Source: Desulfosarcina widdelii
GTDB lineage: Bacteria > Desulfobacterota > Desulfobacteria > Desulfobacterales > Desulfosarcinaceae
NCBI RefSeq assembly: GCF_009688965.1
Contig: NZ_AP021875.1
Location: forward strand, 1,612,001 to 1,676,000
DNA length: 64,000 nucleotides
Reading direction: 5' to 3'
Part shown: piece by piece, positions 8,324-17,001 of the stretch
Layout: every line of letters begins with the position of its first letter
Numbering within the stretch: the first letter of the stretch is position 1
Notes under the pieces: generated by a model
Database searches by the model: none
What the model was told of the DNA's origin: nothing
What the model saw: only the letters and a program-made list of their open reading frames with translations
Made by a program: the position numbers and the translations under genes

Positions 8324-9279
8324 TAACGGCCGCCCGCCTTGCCCGAGGACACCATGCCCGACTTTATCTGCTGCATGTCATGGAGTCGGCGTCCACGGAA
8401 AATCGCAAATTGATTCGCCATTACGAAACCGATGCGGAAATGATCGCCGACGCTGCATACGAGCAAACTGTCGCCCAGGTCTTGCGGAGAACATTTCGGG
8501 ATTCGATCCCTGGCGAGGAAACAGAAGTGCGCGTCACCGCCGGCTTTCCCTGGGAGGAAATTCTGCAGTATGCCCGGCAGATCGATGCCGACCTCATTGT
8601 TTTGGGTCCGCATTCGACCCGGGCCCAAGAAAAAGGAGTTGTGCGAATCGCCGGGCTGGTCGGTTCGACGGTGGAAAACGTGATGATCCGCGAAACCTGT
8701 CCGGTGATGGTGGTCAATCGCCCTGCAAATGCAGAGCAGCTTCGTTTTCGGCGGGTATTGATCCCCGTCGATTTCTCGCGATCCTGTGAATGTGCGGTGT
8801 GCTTTGCCGCCCGACTGGCAGCCAACTGCCACAGCCAACTGCAGATATTTCACATGATTCCGGTGCCCCCGGTGCCCAAATACAACCGGTCGGCCTATAA
8901 CCGGGACAAAGCCAGTGCCCTTAAGCGGCTCGAGTCGTTATACCGTCCTTACCTCGACGGCATCGAACACCGGTACATCATCCATGCCGGCTCCCTCCCC
9001 CACCTTGAAATTCTCAACGCAGCCCGGGACCAGAACTCCGATCTGATTGTCATGGGGTCCCATACCAAGGAGACCGGAGGCAAATGGTATCCGGGCAGTG
9101 CGGTCGAGCGGGTCGGCTTCCGGGCTTCCTGTCCCCTGGTCACGATCACCGACCCTCAGGTGTTGATCCACTGGAAAGGCCGGTTGACCGACACCGTAAG
9201 CAAGGAGCCGGATCGGCGAATCCATGTGTTCACCGGCACAGGCTCCCATCCCTCACCCAAAAAAGGAGGCATGTCATGA
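8266..9279 (+). CDS. Tandem-domain universal stress protein (two UspA domains)
   Basis: The start is the ATG at 8266 behind a strong AAAGGAGG. The product (337 residues) has two UspA domains: FNRILAATDIATTPDAPVV to about residue 150 with VGSTVENVMIRETCPVMVV, and FRRVLIPVDFSRSCECAV to about 300 with VMGSHTKET and SAVERVGFRASCPLVTI. These end motifs correspond to the G-x2-G-x9-G ATP-binding segment, moderately conserved in both halves. It is translationally coupled to the upstream kinase fusion and, by an ATGA overlap, to the downstream desulforedoxin. Context suggests a proteostasis and redox stress operon. Confidence 0.92.
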   Translation: MFNRILAATDIATTPDAPVVTAARLARGHHARLYLLHVMESASTENRKLIRHYETDAEMIADAAYEQTVAQVLRRTFRDSIPGEETEVRVTAGFPWEEILQYARQIDADLIVLGPHSTRAQEKGVVRIAGLVGSTVENVMIRETCPVMVVNRPANAEQLRFRRVLIPVDFSRSCECAVCFAARLAANCHSQLQIFHMIPVPPVPKYNRSAYNRDKASALKRLESLYRPYLDGIEHRYIIHAGSLPHLEILNAARDQNSDLIVMGSHTKETGGKWYPGSAVERVGFRASCPLVTITDPQVLIHWKGRLTDTVSKEPDRRIHVFTGTGSHPSPKKGGMS

Positions 9280-9443
9280 CAAAAGAATCCCAGGTCTTCA
9301 AATGCACGGTCTGCGGTACTATCGTCGCCGTGATCGCCGGCGGCAAGGGCGATCTGGTCTGCTGCGATCAAAAAATGGTCGAAGTGACACCGAGCGATGC
9401 CAAGAAATTGATTCACGGAATGGTCCGACCCGGTACCCCCTGA
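9276..9443 (+). CDS. Desulforedoxin-type small iron protein
   Basis: A 55-residue protein starting at the ATGA overlap with the usp gene, behind AAAGGAGG. It has the pattern FKCTVCGTIVAVIAGG ... LVCCDQKM. The CxxC plus adjacent CC arrangement is the four-cysteine iron site of desulforedoxin and of the N-terminal domain of desulfoferrodoxin. The catalytic superoxide reductase domain is absent, so this is the electron-transfer domain alone. Such proteins are typical of sulfate-reducing bacteria. Its tight coupling to usp and lon suggests use during oxidative stress, which is an inference from context. Confidence 0.88.
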   Translation: MTKESQVFKCTVCGTIVAVIAGGKGDLVCCDQKMVEVTPSDAKKLIHGMVRPGTP

Positions 9444-9467
9444 ATCGCTCCGGCATGGCGTTTGGTT

Positions 9468-9950
9468 CTACAGCTTGTAGCCGATGGCGCGCAGCAGGGA
9501 TTTGCGTTTGACAATGTCGGACTCGTCTTCGATGCCCTTGGAGGCAAAGCCGTCGATCACGCCCAGAATCCCCCGGCCCAAATCGGTTTCGGCCACGATG
9601 ACCTCCACCGGATTGGCCGTGGCGCAAAAAACGCGGCAGACTTCAGGTACGTTTTTGACGCTGTTGAGAATGTTCACGGGAAACATGTCGCGCATGAAAA
9701 TGATGAAGCTGTGGCCTGCGGAAAGGTTCAGCGCGTTTTTCTGCGCCAGTTCGATCAACTTCTCGTCTGTGCCGGCATGGCGAACCAGGCAAACATCGGA
9801 AGCCTCGCAGAAGGCTAGGCCGAATTTTGCCCCGGGAACCGTGGTGACAATGGCTTCGTAGAGGTCTTCGACGGTTTTGATAAAATGGGATTGCCCGAGA
9901 ATGAAATTCAGGCTCTCCGGATTTTCGACAGCCACCGTTTTCAAATCCAT
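9468..9950 (-). CDS. Adenosine-specific kinase (DUF355 family)
   Basis: A 160-residue, full-length member of the DUF355 family, recognised by FILGQSHFIKTVEDLYEAI, KFGLAFCEASDVCLVR, the central GHSFIIFMRDMFPVNIL and the C-terminal TANPVEVIVAETDLGRGIL stretch. Members from thermophiles bind adenosine and have been annotated as adenosine-specific kinases; the physiological role in bacteria is poorly defined. The ATG at 9950 follows AGGAGGAAATT. It is the last gene before the convergent desulforedoxin operon and lies downstream of the ClC gene on the same strand. Confidence 0.85.
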   Translation of the reverse strand: MDLKTVAVENPESLNFILGQSHFIKTVEDLYEAIVTTVPGAKFGLAFCEASDVCLVRHAGTDEKLIELAQKNALNLSAGHSFIIFMRDMFPVNILNSVKNVPEVCRVFCATANPVEVIVAETDLGRGILGVIDGFASKGIEDESDIVKRKSLLRAIGYKL

Positions 9951-10045
9951 AATTTCCTCCTGTTGCCCATTGATGAAGGATACGCTGCCGTGGACACTGT
10001 CACGGCAGCGGCCATCTGAATCGCATTGTCGTTTTTACAAAATGG

Positions 10046-11884
10046 TCAGTTTTCGGAAAAAGCCTGGCGCCGGGATTTCATCTCATCGACCTTCTGGTTG
10101 TAAAAGGTGATCACCTCCCGCCTGTTGAGCATGCCCAACAGGATGCCGTGGTCGTCGGCCCGCACCACCGGCAGGCTGTCGATGTTGCGGGTGGTGAACT
10201 TTTTGAGTACGGTATTGAGATCCTCTTCCGGCGTGGTGAGAATGATGTCCGAGGTCCCCACGTCCTTCATGACCACCAGTTGTTCGATCTCCGGTGCGAA
10301 CAGCACCCCGCGGATATCGTTGATGGAAAAAATCCCCACCAGCCGTTTCTCCTCGTCCATCACCGGAAAATAATGCTGCTTGGTTTCCGAGAAGTAGCGT
10401 TTGAACGCCACAAAAGGCATGTCCTGAGGGATCAGGGACACCTTCTGAACCAGCGGCATGAGGTCGTTCACCCGGAAGGTCTGCAGGATGTCCACGAAAA
10501 AATCACCGGCGTGGGCCGGAGAGTCAACCTTGCTCTGTACCTGCCGATGGAAAATGGTATAGCGCCGGGAGGCCAGGTAGGCGACCGAACAAACCAGCAG
10601 ACTGGGCAGCAGCAGATGGTAGGAATTGGTCATCTCGCTGACGAAGATGATGGTGGAAATGGGTGTGTTGGATACCGCCGTAAAAAATCCGGCCATGCCC
10701 ACTACCACGAAGGCCCCCGGTTCGGTCACCACCGTGGGCATGATGGCATGGAAGATCTGACCGACCACACCGCCCATGGCACCACCGATGACAATGGAAG
10801 GGCCGAAAACGCCGCCGCTGCCACCGGAACCGATTGAAAAGGAGGTGGTCAGCACCTTGCCCAGGGCCAGAGAGATCAGAAAGGGAATGGCCAGTTCGTT
10901 GTCGATGGCCTTTTGGGCAAAACCATAGCCGAAAGCCAGGGTGTGCGGCAGAAAAAAACCGACGATTCCGGTAAGCAGCCCGCCGATGGCCGGCTTGATA
11001 TGGTTGGGGATCTTCTTGATCGATTCGAACAGATGAATCGTTCCATAGAAGGTTTTGACGTAGAATATACCGGTAATCACCAGCACCAGGGCCAGAACCA
11101 GGTAGGGACCCAGTTCCAAAGGATTCTGGAAGTTAAAGGGCGGCGAACTGAAAAGCGACCCCCAGCCGAAACGCAGGCAGAAGACGCAGTAGGCCACCAC
11201 CGACGAGATCCCGGCCGGGATGATCACTTCGGATTCGAAATCCGGATCGCGGTAGAGCACTTCGGCGGCGAAAAGGGCTCCGGCCAAAGGCGCCCGGAAG
11301 ATACTGCCAACACCGGCTCCAACGCCGGCGGCCATCATGATGCGGCGTTCGCGATCAGAAAGCTTCAGCTTCGTAGCCAGAAAGGATCCGAATCCGGCGC
11401 CGATCTGGGCAATCGGTCCCTCCCGGCCCCCGGAGCCCCCGGTGGTCAGGGTAATCGCCGATGCGATGGTTTTGACGAAAGGGACCCGGCCACGGATGAA
11501 ACCGCCCTTGTTGTGATAGGAATTAATGGCCGCATCGGTGCCGTGCCCTTCCGCTTCGGGTGCGAACGTGTAAACCAGCCAACCGCTCAGGATTCCGCCA
11601 AGGGCTGGCAGAATGAGAAGCATCCAGCGGTTGAAGGGAACCGAAGTGGAGGGTAGCAGGTGGTGCTCTCCGGCCGGCGGAGGCGGACGGTAGCCCGCGG
11701 CCATATCCAGAAAATAGTGGATCCCGAGTTGGCACAAATAGTGGAATGCGATGGAACCCAGACCGGCGATCAAACCGATGGCCACGAAATAAAAAGACCA
11801 GCGGGTCGCCTGGGCGACGTTCAGGCGAGCCAGTTTATCTTTCATCCTGCTGACCGTTCCCGGTTTCTGTGCGGCTGGCGGCAT
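10046..11884 (-). CDS. ClC-type chloride channel/transporter with C-terminal CBS pair
   Basis: A 612-residue membrane protein with about ten hydrophobic segments. The ClC signature GGREGP (with the gating glutamate) and GGSGGVFGPS (GxFxP) are present. The first selectivity motif, normally GSGIPE, is replaced by EGHGTDAAI, so anion selectivity may differ. The gating glutamate suggests either fast-gated channel or H+/anion exchange. From about residue 450 come two CBS repeats (YFPVMDEEKRLVGIFSINDI and SLPVVRADDHGILLGML), which often bind adenine nucleotides. The gene starts three bases after the aminotransferase stop codon. An alternative start is the ATG at 11845. Co-transcription with the aminotransferase is likely. 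Confidence 0.93.
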   Translation of the reverse strand: MPPAAQKPGTVSRMKDKLARLNVAQATRWSFYFVAIGLIAGLGSIAFHYLCQLGIHYFLDMAAGYRPPPPAGEHHLLPSTSVPFNRWMLLILPALGGILSGWLVYTFAPEAEGHGTDAAINSYHNKGGFIRGRVPFVKTIASAITLTTGGSGGREGPIAQIGAGFGSFLATKLKLSDRERRIMMAAGVGAGVGSIFRAPLAGALFAAEVLYRDPDFESEVIIPAGISSVVAYCVFCLRFGWGSLFSSPPFNFQNPLELGPYLVLALVLVITGIFYVKTFYGTIHLFESIKKIPNHIKPAIGGLLTGIVGFFLPHTLAFGYGFAQKAIDNELAIPFLISLALGKVLTTSFSIGSGGSGGVFGPSIVIGGAMGGVVGQIFHAIMPTVVTEPGAFVVVGMAGFFTAVSNTPISTIIFVSEMTNSYHLLLPSLLVCSVAYLASRRYTIFHRQVQSKVDSPAHAGDFFVDILQTFRVNDLMPLVQKVSLIPQDMPFVAFKRYFSETKQHYFPVMDEEKRLVGIFSINDIRGVLFAPEIEQLVVMKDVGTSDIILTTPEEDLNTVLKKFTTRNIDSLPVVRADDHGILLGMLNRREVITFYNQKVDEMKSRRQAFSEN

Positions 11885-11887
11885 TGG

Positions 11888-13204
11888 CTATTGGCTGTTT
11901 TCCAATTCTTGGATCCCGTTGTAGATGGTATCGAATAATTTTTCGACGTCGCCGGCTTCCATGCAGGAAAAGGCGATGCGCAGATTGGACGCCCCTAAAG
12001 AAATCAACCCTACCCCGTATCGATCCAGCAGGTGAACGCGAAGTGCTTCCGCGTCCACGGTCTTGAGCCGGATGCACATGAAATAACCGGAGTTGAACGG
12101 GTACACCTCCCAGGCCGCGGCATATTTCGGGTCCGTGGAGACCGCCTTGACCCGCTCGGCCCGGTCCTTGAGAATGTCGAACTTGGCCTTTTTTTCGGCA
12201 ATGTTTCTCTCATCCTGCATGGATTTGAGCAAAATGGTCTGGCTCAGATGGGAGGCATTGGAAAGGGTGCCGCGAATGCATCCGGCGGTTTTGCGCTCCA
12301 ATGCATCGAAAAGTGGTCCCGTGTCGCCGGTGAATGTCCCGCCGTAGGTGATGAAGCCCACCCGCAACCCCCACACATAATTCTCCTTGGTGGCACCATC
12401 CAGTTTTACGGCCAGGATGCCGGGATGAGCCCCGCAGAGCCGGGCGAAGATTGATTCTTTGAGGGTCTGGGTTTCGTAAAAAAGGCCGAAATAGGCATCG
12501 TCGGTAACCGCCAGAACATAGGTTCCCCCGGCGGCGATATCCGTCAGAATGGCCACGATGGCATCGGCCTCGGCCTCGGTTATGGTGTAACCCGAGGGAT
12601 TCTGGGGAAAGTTGAGCAGAACAGTAATTTTTCGATTTTCCGCCGCCTCCTGGCGAACGGCCTGTTCGAATGCGGGCAGATTGAATCCGCCTTCTGCCGA
12701 AAACAGTTGGTAGTGCCGGATACGGGCGTCTTTGCGAACGGAGAAAATCATGCTGTAGTTGCCCCACATCATCTGCGGCAAGATAATGACGTCCCCGGGG
12801 TTGGTCCATACATCGGCGAAGGTGGCGATTCCATGGGTGATCCCGCAGGTAACTACCGGCAGGCTGACCGTTTTGCCCGCCAGGGAGGGGTTTTTCTCGA
12901 ATATCTCCTTTTGCCATTGCTGCCTCAGTTCAAGAAGCCCGAAAGACGGGGCGTAGGTAAGCGACTGGCTGGGTCGGATATGGGCAATAGAGTCCATGAC
13001 GGTGTCTAAAACCATGGTCCGCCCGTTTTCCTTGGCAATCCCGATGGTAGCGTTGATCGTATGGGCCTTTTCCCTGGCCTCGGCGCTCTGACTGAGAATG
13101 CCTTTGGGGAAAAACAGCTTTCGGCCCACGTCGGACAGCATGTCGTAGACATGGGGAGCTGAGGCTTTAAGGGTTTGATTCAACTGTTCGGCTAAAGGAT
13201 TCAT
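11888..13204 (-). CDS. Class I/II PLP-dependent aminotransferase
   Basis: The ATG at 13204 follows CGAGGACA, giving a 438-residue fold-type I aminotransferase. Visible elements are the substrate-arm region TYAPSFGLLELRQQWQ, the asparagine loop NFPQNPSGYTIT, AVTDDAYFGLFY with the pyridine-nitrogen aspartate, and LDGATKENYVWGLRVGF with the PLP-binding lysine. The substrate cannot be deduced; similar proteins are annotated as aspartate/tyrosine-type aminotransferases. It probably shares a transcript with the ClC gene immediately downstream. Confidence 0.85.
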   Translation of the reverse strand: MNPLAEQLNQTLKASAPHVYDMLSDVGRKLFFPKGILSQSAEAREKAHTINATIGIAKENGRTMVLDTVMDSIAHIRPSQSLTYAPSFGLLELRQQWQKEIFEKNPSLAGKTVSLPVVTCGITHGIATFADVWTNPGDVIILPQMMWGNYSMIFSVRKDARIRHYQLFSAEGGFNLPAFEQAVRQEAAENRKITVLLNFPQNPSGYTITEAEADAIVAILTDIAAGGTYVLAVTDDAYFGLFYETQTLKESIFARLCGAHPGILAVKLDGATKENYVWGLRVGFITYGGTFTGDTGPLFDALERKTAGCIRGTLSNASHLSQTILLKSMQDERNIAEKKAKFDILKDRAERVKAVSTDPKYAAAWEVYPFNSGYFMCIRLKTVDAEALRVHLLDRYGVGLISLGASNLRIAFSCMEAGDVEKLFDTIYNGIQELENSQ

Positions 13205-13476
13205 GGCTGTCCTCGATGAATATCGGCCGATCCTTATGGGAAGTAAGGATTGCGTCCCCACCGGTACGCCGTTGTGCGCGTCGGAGAACGGACCCGGGAC
13301 CGGCCGCGTGGTTGAAACTGCCGACTTCGGCATGGACGGCAGGCAAAAACAACAAAAGATACTTACTTGCTGCCGACAAAACCTGTCAAGGAAAAAGTGC
13401 TTGAAATATCAGGAAGATGCGGGCGTCATGACCCTGTCGCATCCACCGGCGGCCAAGGCCCGCTACCGGCGACACA
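13205..13476. other. Intergenic region upstream of the aminotransferase gene
   Basis: No ORF with a usable ribosome site and no recognisable structured RNA was found in this stretch. It lies between the terminator of the PxxKW gene and the aminotransferase start, so it should hold the promoter for the aminotransferase-ClC unit. No consensus promoter was identified. Confidence 0.4.
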
Positions 13477-13508
13477 AAAACCCCGCCACCGTTTATTGGG
13501 GGCGGGGT
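13477..13508 (-). terminator. Rho-independent terminator after the PxxKW gene
   Basis: Read on the minus strand, ACCCCGCC, a loop CCCAATAAACGGT, and GGCGGGGT are followed by a run of T. The stem is seven to eight GC pairs. It lies 34 bases beyond the stop codon of the cysteine-rich gene. Confidence 0.85.
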
Positions 13509-13541
13509 CCTCGACAGAATCGTTGATCTGTCGGATCGAAC

Positions 13542-13820
13542 CTACTTTCTGGAGCGCTTGGATGCCTTGAGCGGATTGATCTTCTGTGTGCTTTCGGCCA
13601 TGCTGTTGCTGACATGGGTCGCCAGATTGCAATTTCCGTGTTTCCACTTGGTGTCGGGTTCGGGGCAGGCGGCGCAGTACCATCCCGAAGAAACCTCAAC
13701 GGTCCGGCTGCATCCTTTGCACTGCTCCACGATTTCATGGCAGACGCCACCTTTGTATCCACAGCCCTTGGCGGTCATGAAGGCACATTCCATACCTTCG
13801 CGAATCGTCGTACATCTCAT
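13542..13820 (-). CDS. PxxKW family cysteine-rich protein
   Basis: From the ATG at 13820 (GGAGG eight bases upstream) the product is about 92 residues: MRCTTIREGMECAFM, then TAKGCGYKGGVCHEIVEQC, then KGCSRTV, with a later YCAACPEPDTKWKHGNCNLATH. Nine cysteines, the C-terminal P-x-x-K-W segment and the VEQCxGC block match the PxxKW family found mainly in Desulfobacterota. Its function is unknown; the cysteine spacing suggests metal or cluster binding. The Lys/Arg-rich tail (KASKRSRK) is variable. It is transcribed alone between two terminators. Confidence 0.85.
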   Translation of the reverse strand: MRCTTIREGMECAFMTAKGCGYKGGVCHEIVEQCKGCSRTVEVSSGWYCAACPEPDTKWKHGNCNLATHVSNSMAESTQKINPLKASKRSRK

Positions 13821-13855
13821 TGGTTTTTCCTCCCAAAGTAAAGTCTCGGCAAACG

Positions 13856-13892
13856 AAAAGGCCAAAGAGATAAAGATTCTTCGGCCTTTTTC
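13856..13892 (-). terminator. Probable terminator after mscS
   Basis: An AAAAGGCC ... GGCCTTTT inverted repeat with a 19-base loop lies between the mscS stop and the PxxKW start. T runs on both sides would allow termination in either direction. The four GC pairs make it weaker than the neighbouring terminators. Confidence 0.5.
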
Positions 13893-13985
13893 AAAACCAG
13901 CGACTTATATGCAGGTTAATCAGACTTGTCAAGCCTTTTTTACACCGGGCGCGCCGATTTTCGAAATCGCCGCGCGTTTCGGCTA

Positions 13986-14804
13986 TTATTCCCCTTCGCT
14001 ATGCTGGTACACGTGGACATCGCGCTGTGGGAAAGGAATGGAGACGCCGTTGGCATCGAATGCCTTTTTGATCTTTTCCGTCAAATCGAAATAGACCGCC
14101 CAATAATCCTCAACCCGGGTCCAGGGGCGAACCACGAAGTTTACGCTGCTGTCCCCCAGTTCCGAAACGGCAATCTGTGGTGCCGGATCCTTCAAAACGC
14201 GACTGTCGGCGGCAATGATATCCGCCATGATCGAGCGAGCCTTGTCGATATCGTCTTCGTAACCGATGCCCATCACCAGGTCCACCCGCCGCGTTCCTTT
14301 CACTGTCCAGTTGACGATGTTGTCATCCGTCAGCCTGGCATTGGGAACGATAACGGTCTTGTTGTCAGCGGTTTTCAACTGGGTGGTGAAAATCTGGATG
14401 GCCTCCACGACACCGAATACTCCGGCCCCTTCGATCAAATCCCCCACTTTGAACGGCCGGAAGATAATCAGCAGGAAACCGGCGGCGAAATTGGACAGGG
14501 ATCCTTGCAAGGCCAAGCCGATGGCCAGGCCGGCGGCACCAAGAATGGCGATGAAGGAGGTCGTCTGGATGCCCAGTTGCCCGAGAGCGGCAACAACGAT
14601 AAAGGCCAGCAGGGCGATGTAAACCAGGTTGGCGGTAAAACTGATCAGGGTGGAATCGACCTTGCTCTTGGACATGACCCGCTCCACCAGTTTTCGCACG
14701 CCTTTGGCCACCCAGCGCCCGATGACGAAAATCGCTATCGCGGCCAGCACCTTGATACCGTATACCGTCAATAATTGATAAATTTTATTGAGAATATCTT
14801 CCAT
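13986..14804 (-). CDS. Small-conductance mechanosensitive channel, MscS family
   Basis: The 272-residue protein has three N-terminal membrane helices (about 12-35, 55-80 and 85-110). The pore helix shows the expected Gly/Ala-rich pattern (ILGAAGLAIGLALQGSLSNFAAG). The beta domain follows (PFKVGDLIEG, with VPNARLTDDNIVNW). Length and order match E. coli MscS. It opens under membrane tension to release solutes in hypo-osmotic shock. The ATG at 14804 follows GGAGGAATAG. It lies near the ClC channel gene, so this region may serve ion and osmotic balance. Confidence 0.93.
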   Translation of the reverse strand: MEDILNKIYQLLTVYGIKVLAAIAIFVIGRWVAKGVRKLVERVMSKSKVDSTLISFTANLVYIALLAFIVVAALGQLGIQTTSFIAILGAAGLAIGLALQGSLSNFAAGFLLIIFRPFKVGDLIEGAGVFGVVEAIQIFTTQLKTADNKTVIVPNARLTDDNIVNWTVKGTRRVDLVMGIGYEDDIDKARSIMADIIAADSRVLKDPAPQIAVSELGDSSVNFVVRPWTRVEDYWAVYFDLTEKIKKAFDANGVSIPFPQRDVHVYQHSEGE

Positions 14805-14900
14805 GATCTATTCCTCCTTCTTATGGATCTGCAGTAGATGAACGGTTGTTGTCACTCACTCGATGGTTCAACAAAAATGGTTACAATAATTCAATAAATG

Positions 14901-15575
14901 TTACATGTTTTCGATGAAAGCGTCCGCCTCCTGAATGGATCGCTTCATATCCGCGATCAGAGAAGCGACCTCGGCTTCGATGTCGGCCACCTCACGTTTC
15001 AGAGAGTCCACAGCCTGGGCATTGAGATTATGCTTGAGGTAAAGAACATAATCCCGAAGATTCCTGAGCACCGGGTCCATGGAGGCTTCGACCCTCGTCA
15101 TGCTTCGCTGCAGCCGGGCAAATCGGGTACGGGTGTCCTGCAAAGACGCTCTGCTTTTAGCACGAAATTTCGCGTTTTCAATGGTGGCGATTTCCGATTC
15201 CCACTCCTGAAAGAGATCGGCGCCGATTCGCTCCACCTTGTCGATGCGGTCGCGCACCGCATCGGCGCGTTCTTCGCAGGCGCGGTAATCCGAACTGAGT
15301 TTGTCGTAAATGGCTTCAAGGTCGCCGCCCTCGAAGCCGTACATGGCTTTGATACGCTCCACCACCGAGGAAAATTGTTCCGAAGCATCGGCCTGTTCTT
15401 CCCGGGCCTTTTCCACGTTGTCTTTCAGCAGGTGGCGCTTTTCCTTACCCATCTTTTCCCAAAAGGCATAATAAGTAGTCTGACAACTGCAGAAAAGTAG
15501 CAGCCACACCACCAGAACACCGACGCACCCCGCTATTGATCGTGAACGAGCCGGTCTGTCATGCCATTGGGCCAT
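14901..15575 (-). CDS. DUF2959 family envelope protein, possible lipoprotein
   Basis: A 224-residue protein with a hydrophobic N-terminal segment (about 15-30) ending in FCSC, then the DUF2959 hallmark TTYYAFWEKMGKEKRHLL. The rest is almost entirely helical and charged, suggesting long coiled coils (VEKAREEQADASEQFSSVVE and onwards). The lipobox is not canonical, so anchoring could be by lipid or by an uncleaved helix. The function of the family is unknown. It sits between the mscS gene and the VWA/OmpA lipoprotein gene, consistent with an envelope role. Confidence 0.8.
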   Translation of the reverse strand: MAQWHDRPARSRSIAGCVGVLVVWLLLFCSCQTTYYAFWEKMGKEKRHLLKDNVEKAREEQADASEQFSSVVERIKAMYGFEGGDLEAIYDKLSSDYRACEERADAVRDRIDKVERIGADLFQEWESEIATIENAKFRAKSRASLQDTRTRFARLQRSMTRVEASMDPVLRNLRDYVLYLKHNLNAQAVDSLKREVADIEAEVASLIADMKRSIQEADAFIENM

Positions 15576-15600
15576 AACACATCACTTTCCGTCGAACGTC

Positions 15601-15631
15601 AAAACGGCCGCCGGCGTTTTTGCCGGCGGCC
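15601..15631 (-). terminator. Rho-independent terminator after the VWA/OmpA gene
   Basis: A ten-pair GC stem, GGCCGCCGGC / GCCGGCGGCC, with a six-base loop, followed on the minus strand by TTTT. It starts about 20 bases after the stop codon at 15652. Confidence 0.85.
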
Positions 15632-15651
15632 CGGGTTCGCAAAACGCCGAA

Positions 15652-17001
15652 TCAATCGACTTTCACAAACTGCACCCGCCGGTTCTTGGCGCGTCCGACC
15701 CGCGTGCCATTGTCGGCGATGGGACGATCCGGTCCGTATCCTTTTGCCGACAAGCGATCCGGCGAAACCCCCTTTTTCACCAGGTAATCGACCACGGACT
15801 GGGCTCTTTTCTGGGAAAGATCCATATTGAAAGCCCGCGCGCCCGTGTTGTCGGTATGTCCTTCGACGGCAACCTTCAGTTGGGGATTGGCGGCCAGCGC
15901 GGCGGCAATTTCATCCAGAATGCCGTAGGAAGAGGGTTGAATGTTCGCCTTGGCCGTTTCGAAGTTGATCTCGTTAAAGGTCCATGCTGTGGAACCGCTG
16001 TCCAGCACCGATGCCGGGCAACCTTTGGCGTCTACCCAAACGCCGGCGGGCGTTCCCGGACATTTGTCCTTGTAATCGCCGACACCGTCGCCGTCACTGT
16101 CCAGCGGGCAACCATCGGCATCCACGTCCACCCCGGCGGGCGTTCCCGGACACTTGTCCTTGTAATCGCCGACACCGTCGCCGTCACTGTCCAGCGGGCA
16201 GCCGTCGGCATCTACATTCACCCCGGCGGGCGTTCCCGGGCACTTGTCGCGGCTGTCTAAAACACCGTCGCCATCGCTGTCCAGTTGATCGCCGAGAAAA
16301 ATCCGGGCAACGTAATCGGCCATCTGCTGGCCACCGAGCAGACTTTGCGCCGAAACGCCGAAGCCGCATCCCCCGATCTCTGCGATTTCATCCAGCAGCT
16401 TTTTACCATCTGCATCGTCTCCCACTTGAACCGGATAGATGCAGACCGAATCGCCAAATTTCTCTTTGAGGGCCCTGGCGTTCTCTGCCGGATTCATGCC
16501 CATCTTTTCACCATCGGTAACGACGATTAACGCAGTTTTGCCCGTCATCCCCTCCAGGTCTTTGGCGGCGGCATCCACGGCTGCCGGCAAAGGGCTGGGA
16601 CCACCGGCCCCGGCAACGGTTGCCAACGATTTCTCATATTCGTTTCTGTCAAAGGTCCCCACATCGTCGATCAATTGAGTACTTTTTTGGAATACCGCAG
16701 GATCGCCCCCAAAAATACGCATGCCGCTTCGAATTCCTATATTCTCGGGAAGCGTCTGCCCCAGAATACGCACCACCGCAGTGGCAATATCGAACTTCTT
16801 CCACTGCTGATACCCCTCCTCCATAGAGGAGGAGGCATCTAAAATCACAAGCAGGTTCCGGGTCTTTAAAGCACGTCCACCGGCATCCAGATCAACGGGT
16901 GAAAACGTCGGTACCGGTTGATATGAGGTGGCACAGGCACTCAGTATCGTTGCGATGGCAATCATCGACAGAAATTTTAAAACGAAAATACGTCGTTTCA
17001 T
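15652..17001 (-). CDS. Outer-membrane lipoprotein with VWA, thrombospondin-3 repeats and OmpA domain
   Basis: The 449-residue protein starts with a lipoprotein signal ending in LSAC (Cys23). A von Willebrand A domain follows with the metal-site motif DASSSM (55-60) and VVTDGEKMG. Residues ~240-330 hold three calcium-binding thrombospondin type 3 units (DSDGDGVGDYKDKCPGTPAG). The C-terminal OmpA-like domain (about 340-449: INFETAKANIQPSS, VEGHTDNTGA, NRRVQFV) should grip peptidoglycan. The sequence therefore points to a surface or periplasmic anchor with a calcium-dependent adhesion domain. TSP3-OmpA proteins are common; the added VWA domain is less usual. It appears monocistronic. Confidence 0.9.
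   Translation of the reverse strand: MKRRIFVLKFLSMIAIATILSACATSYQPVPTFSPVDLDAGGRALKTRNLLVILDASSSMEEGYQQWKKFDIATAVVRILGQTLPENIGIRSGMRIFGGDPAVFQKSTQLIDDVGTFDRNEYEKSLATVAGAGGPSPLPAAVDAAAKDLEGMTGKTALIVVTDGEKMGMNPAENARALKEKFGDSVCIYPVQVGDDADGKKLLDEIAEIGGCGFGVSAQSLLGGQQMADYVARIFLGDQLDSDGDGVLDSRDKCPGTPAGVNVDADGCPLDSDGDGVGDYKDKCPGTPAGVDVDADGCPLDSDGDGVGDYKDKCPGTPAGVWVDAKGCPASVLDSGSTAWTFNEINFETAKANIQPSSYGILDEIAAALAANPQLKVAVEGHTDNTGARAFNMDLSQKRAQSVVDYLVKKGVSPDRLSAKGYGPDRPIADNGTRVGRAKNRRVQFVKVD
16051..16285. repeat. Three tandem 90-bp repeats inside the VWA/OmpA gene
   Basis: The string CGTTCCCGG recurs at 16051, 16141 and 16231, a period of exactly 90 bases or 30 codons. The first two units are almost identical over their length, while the third diverges after about 20 bases. 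They encode the thrombospondin-3 repeats, so copy number may vary by recombination. Confidence 0.85.

Noticed and set aside
16051-16285. Tandem repeats as a mobile or CRISPR-like element
   Set aside because: The period of 90 bases matches 30-codon thrombospondin-3 units inside a coding gene.
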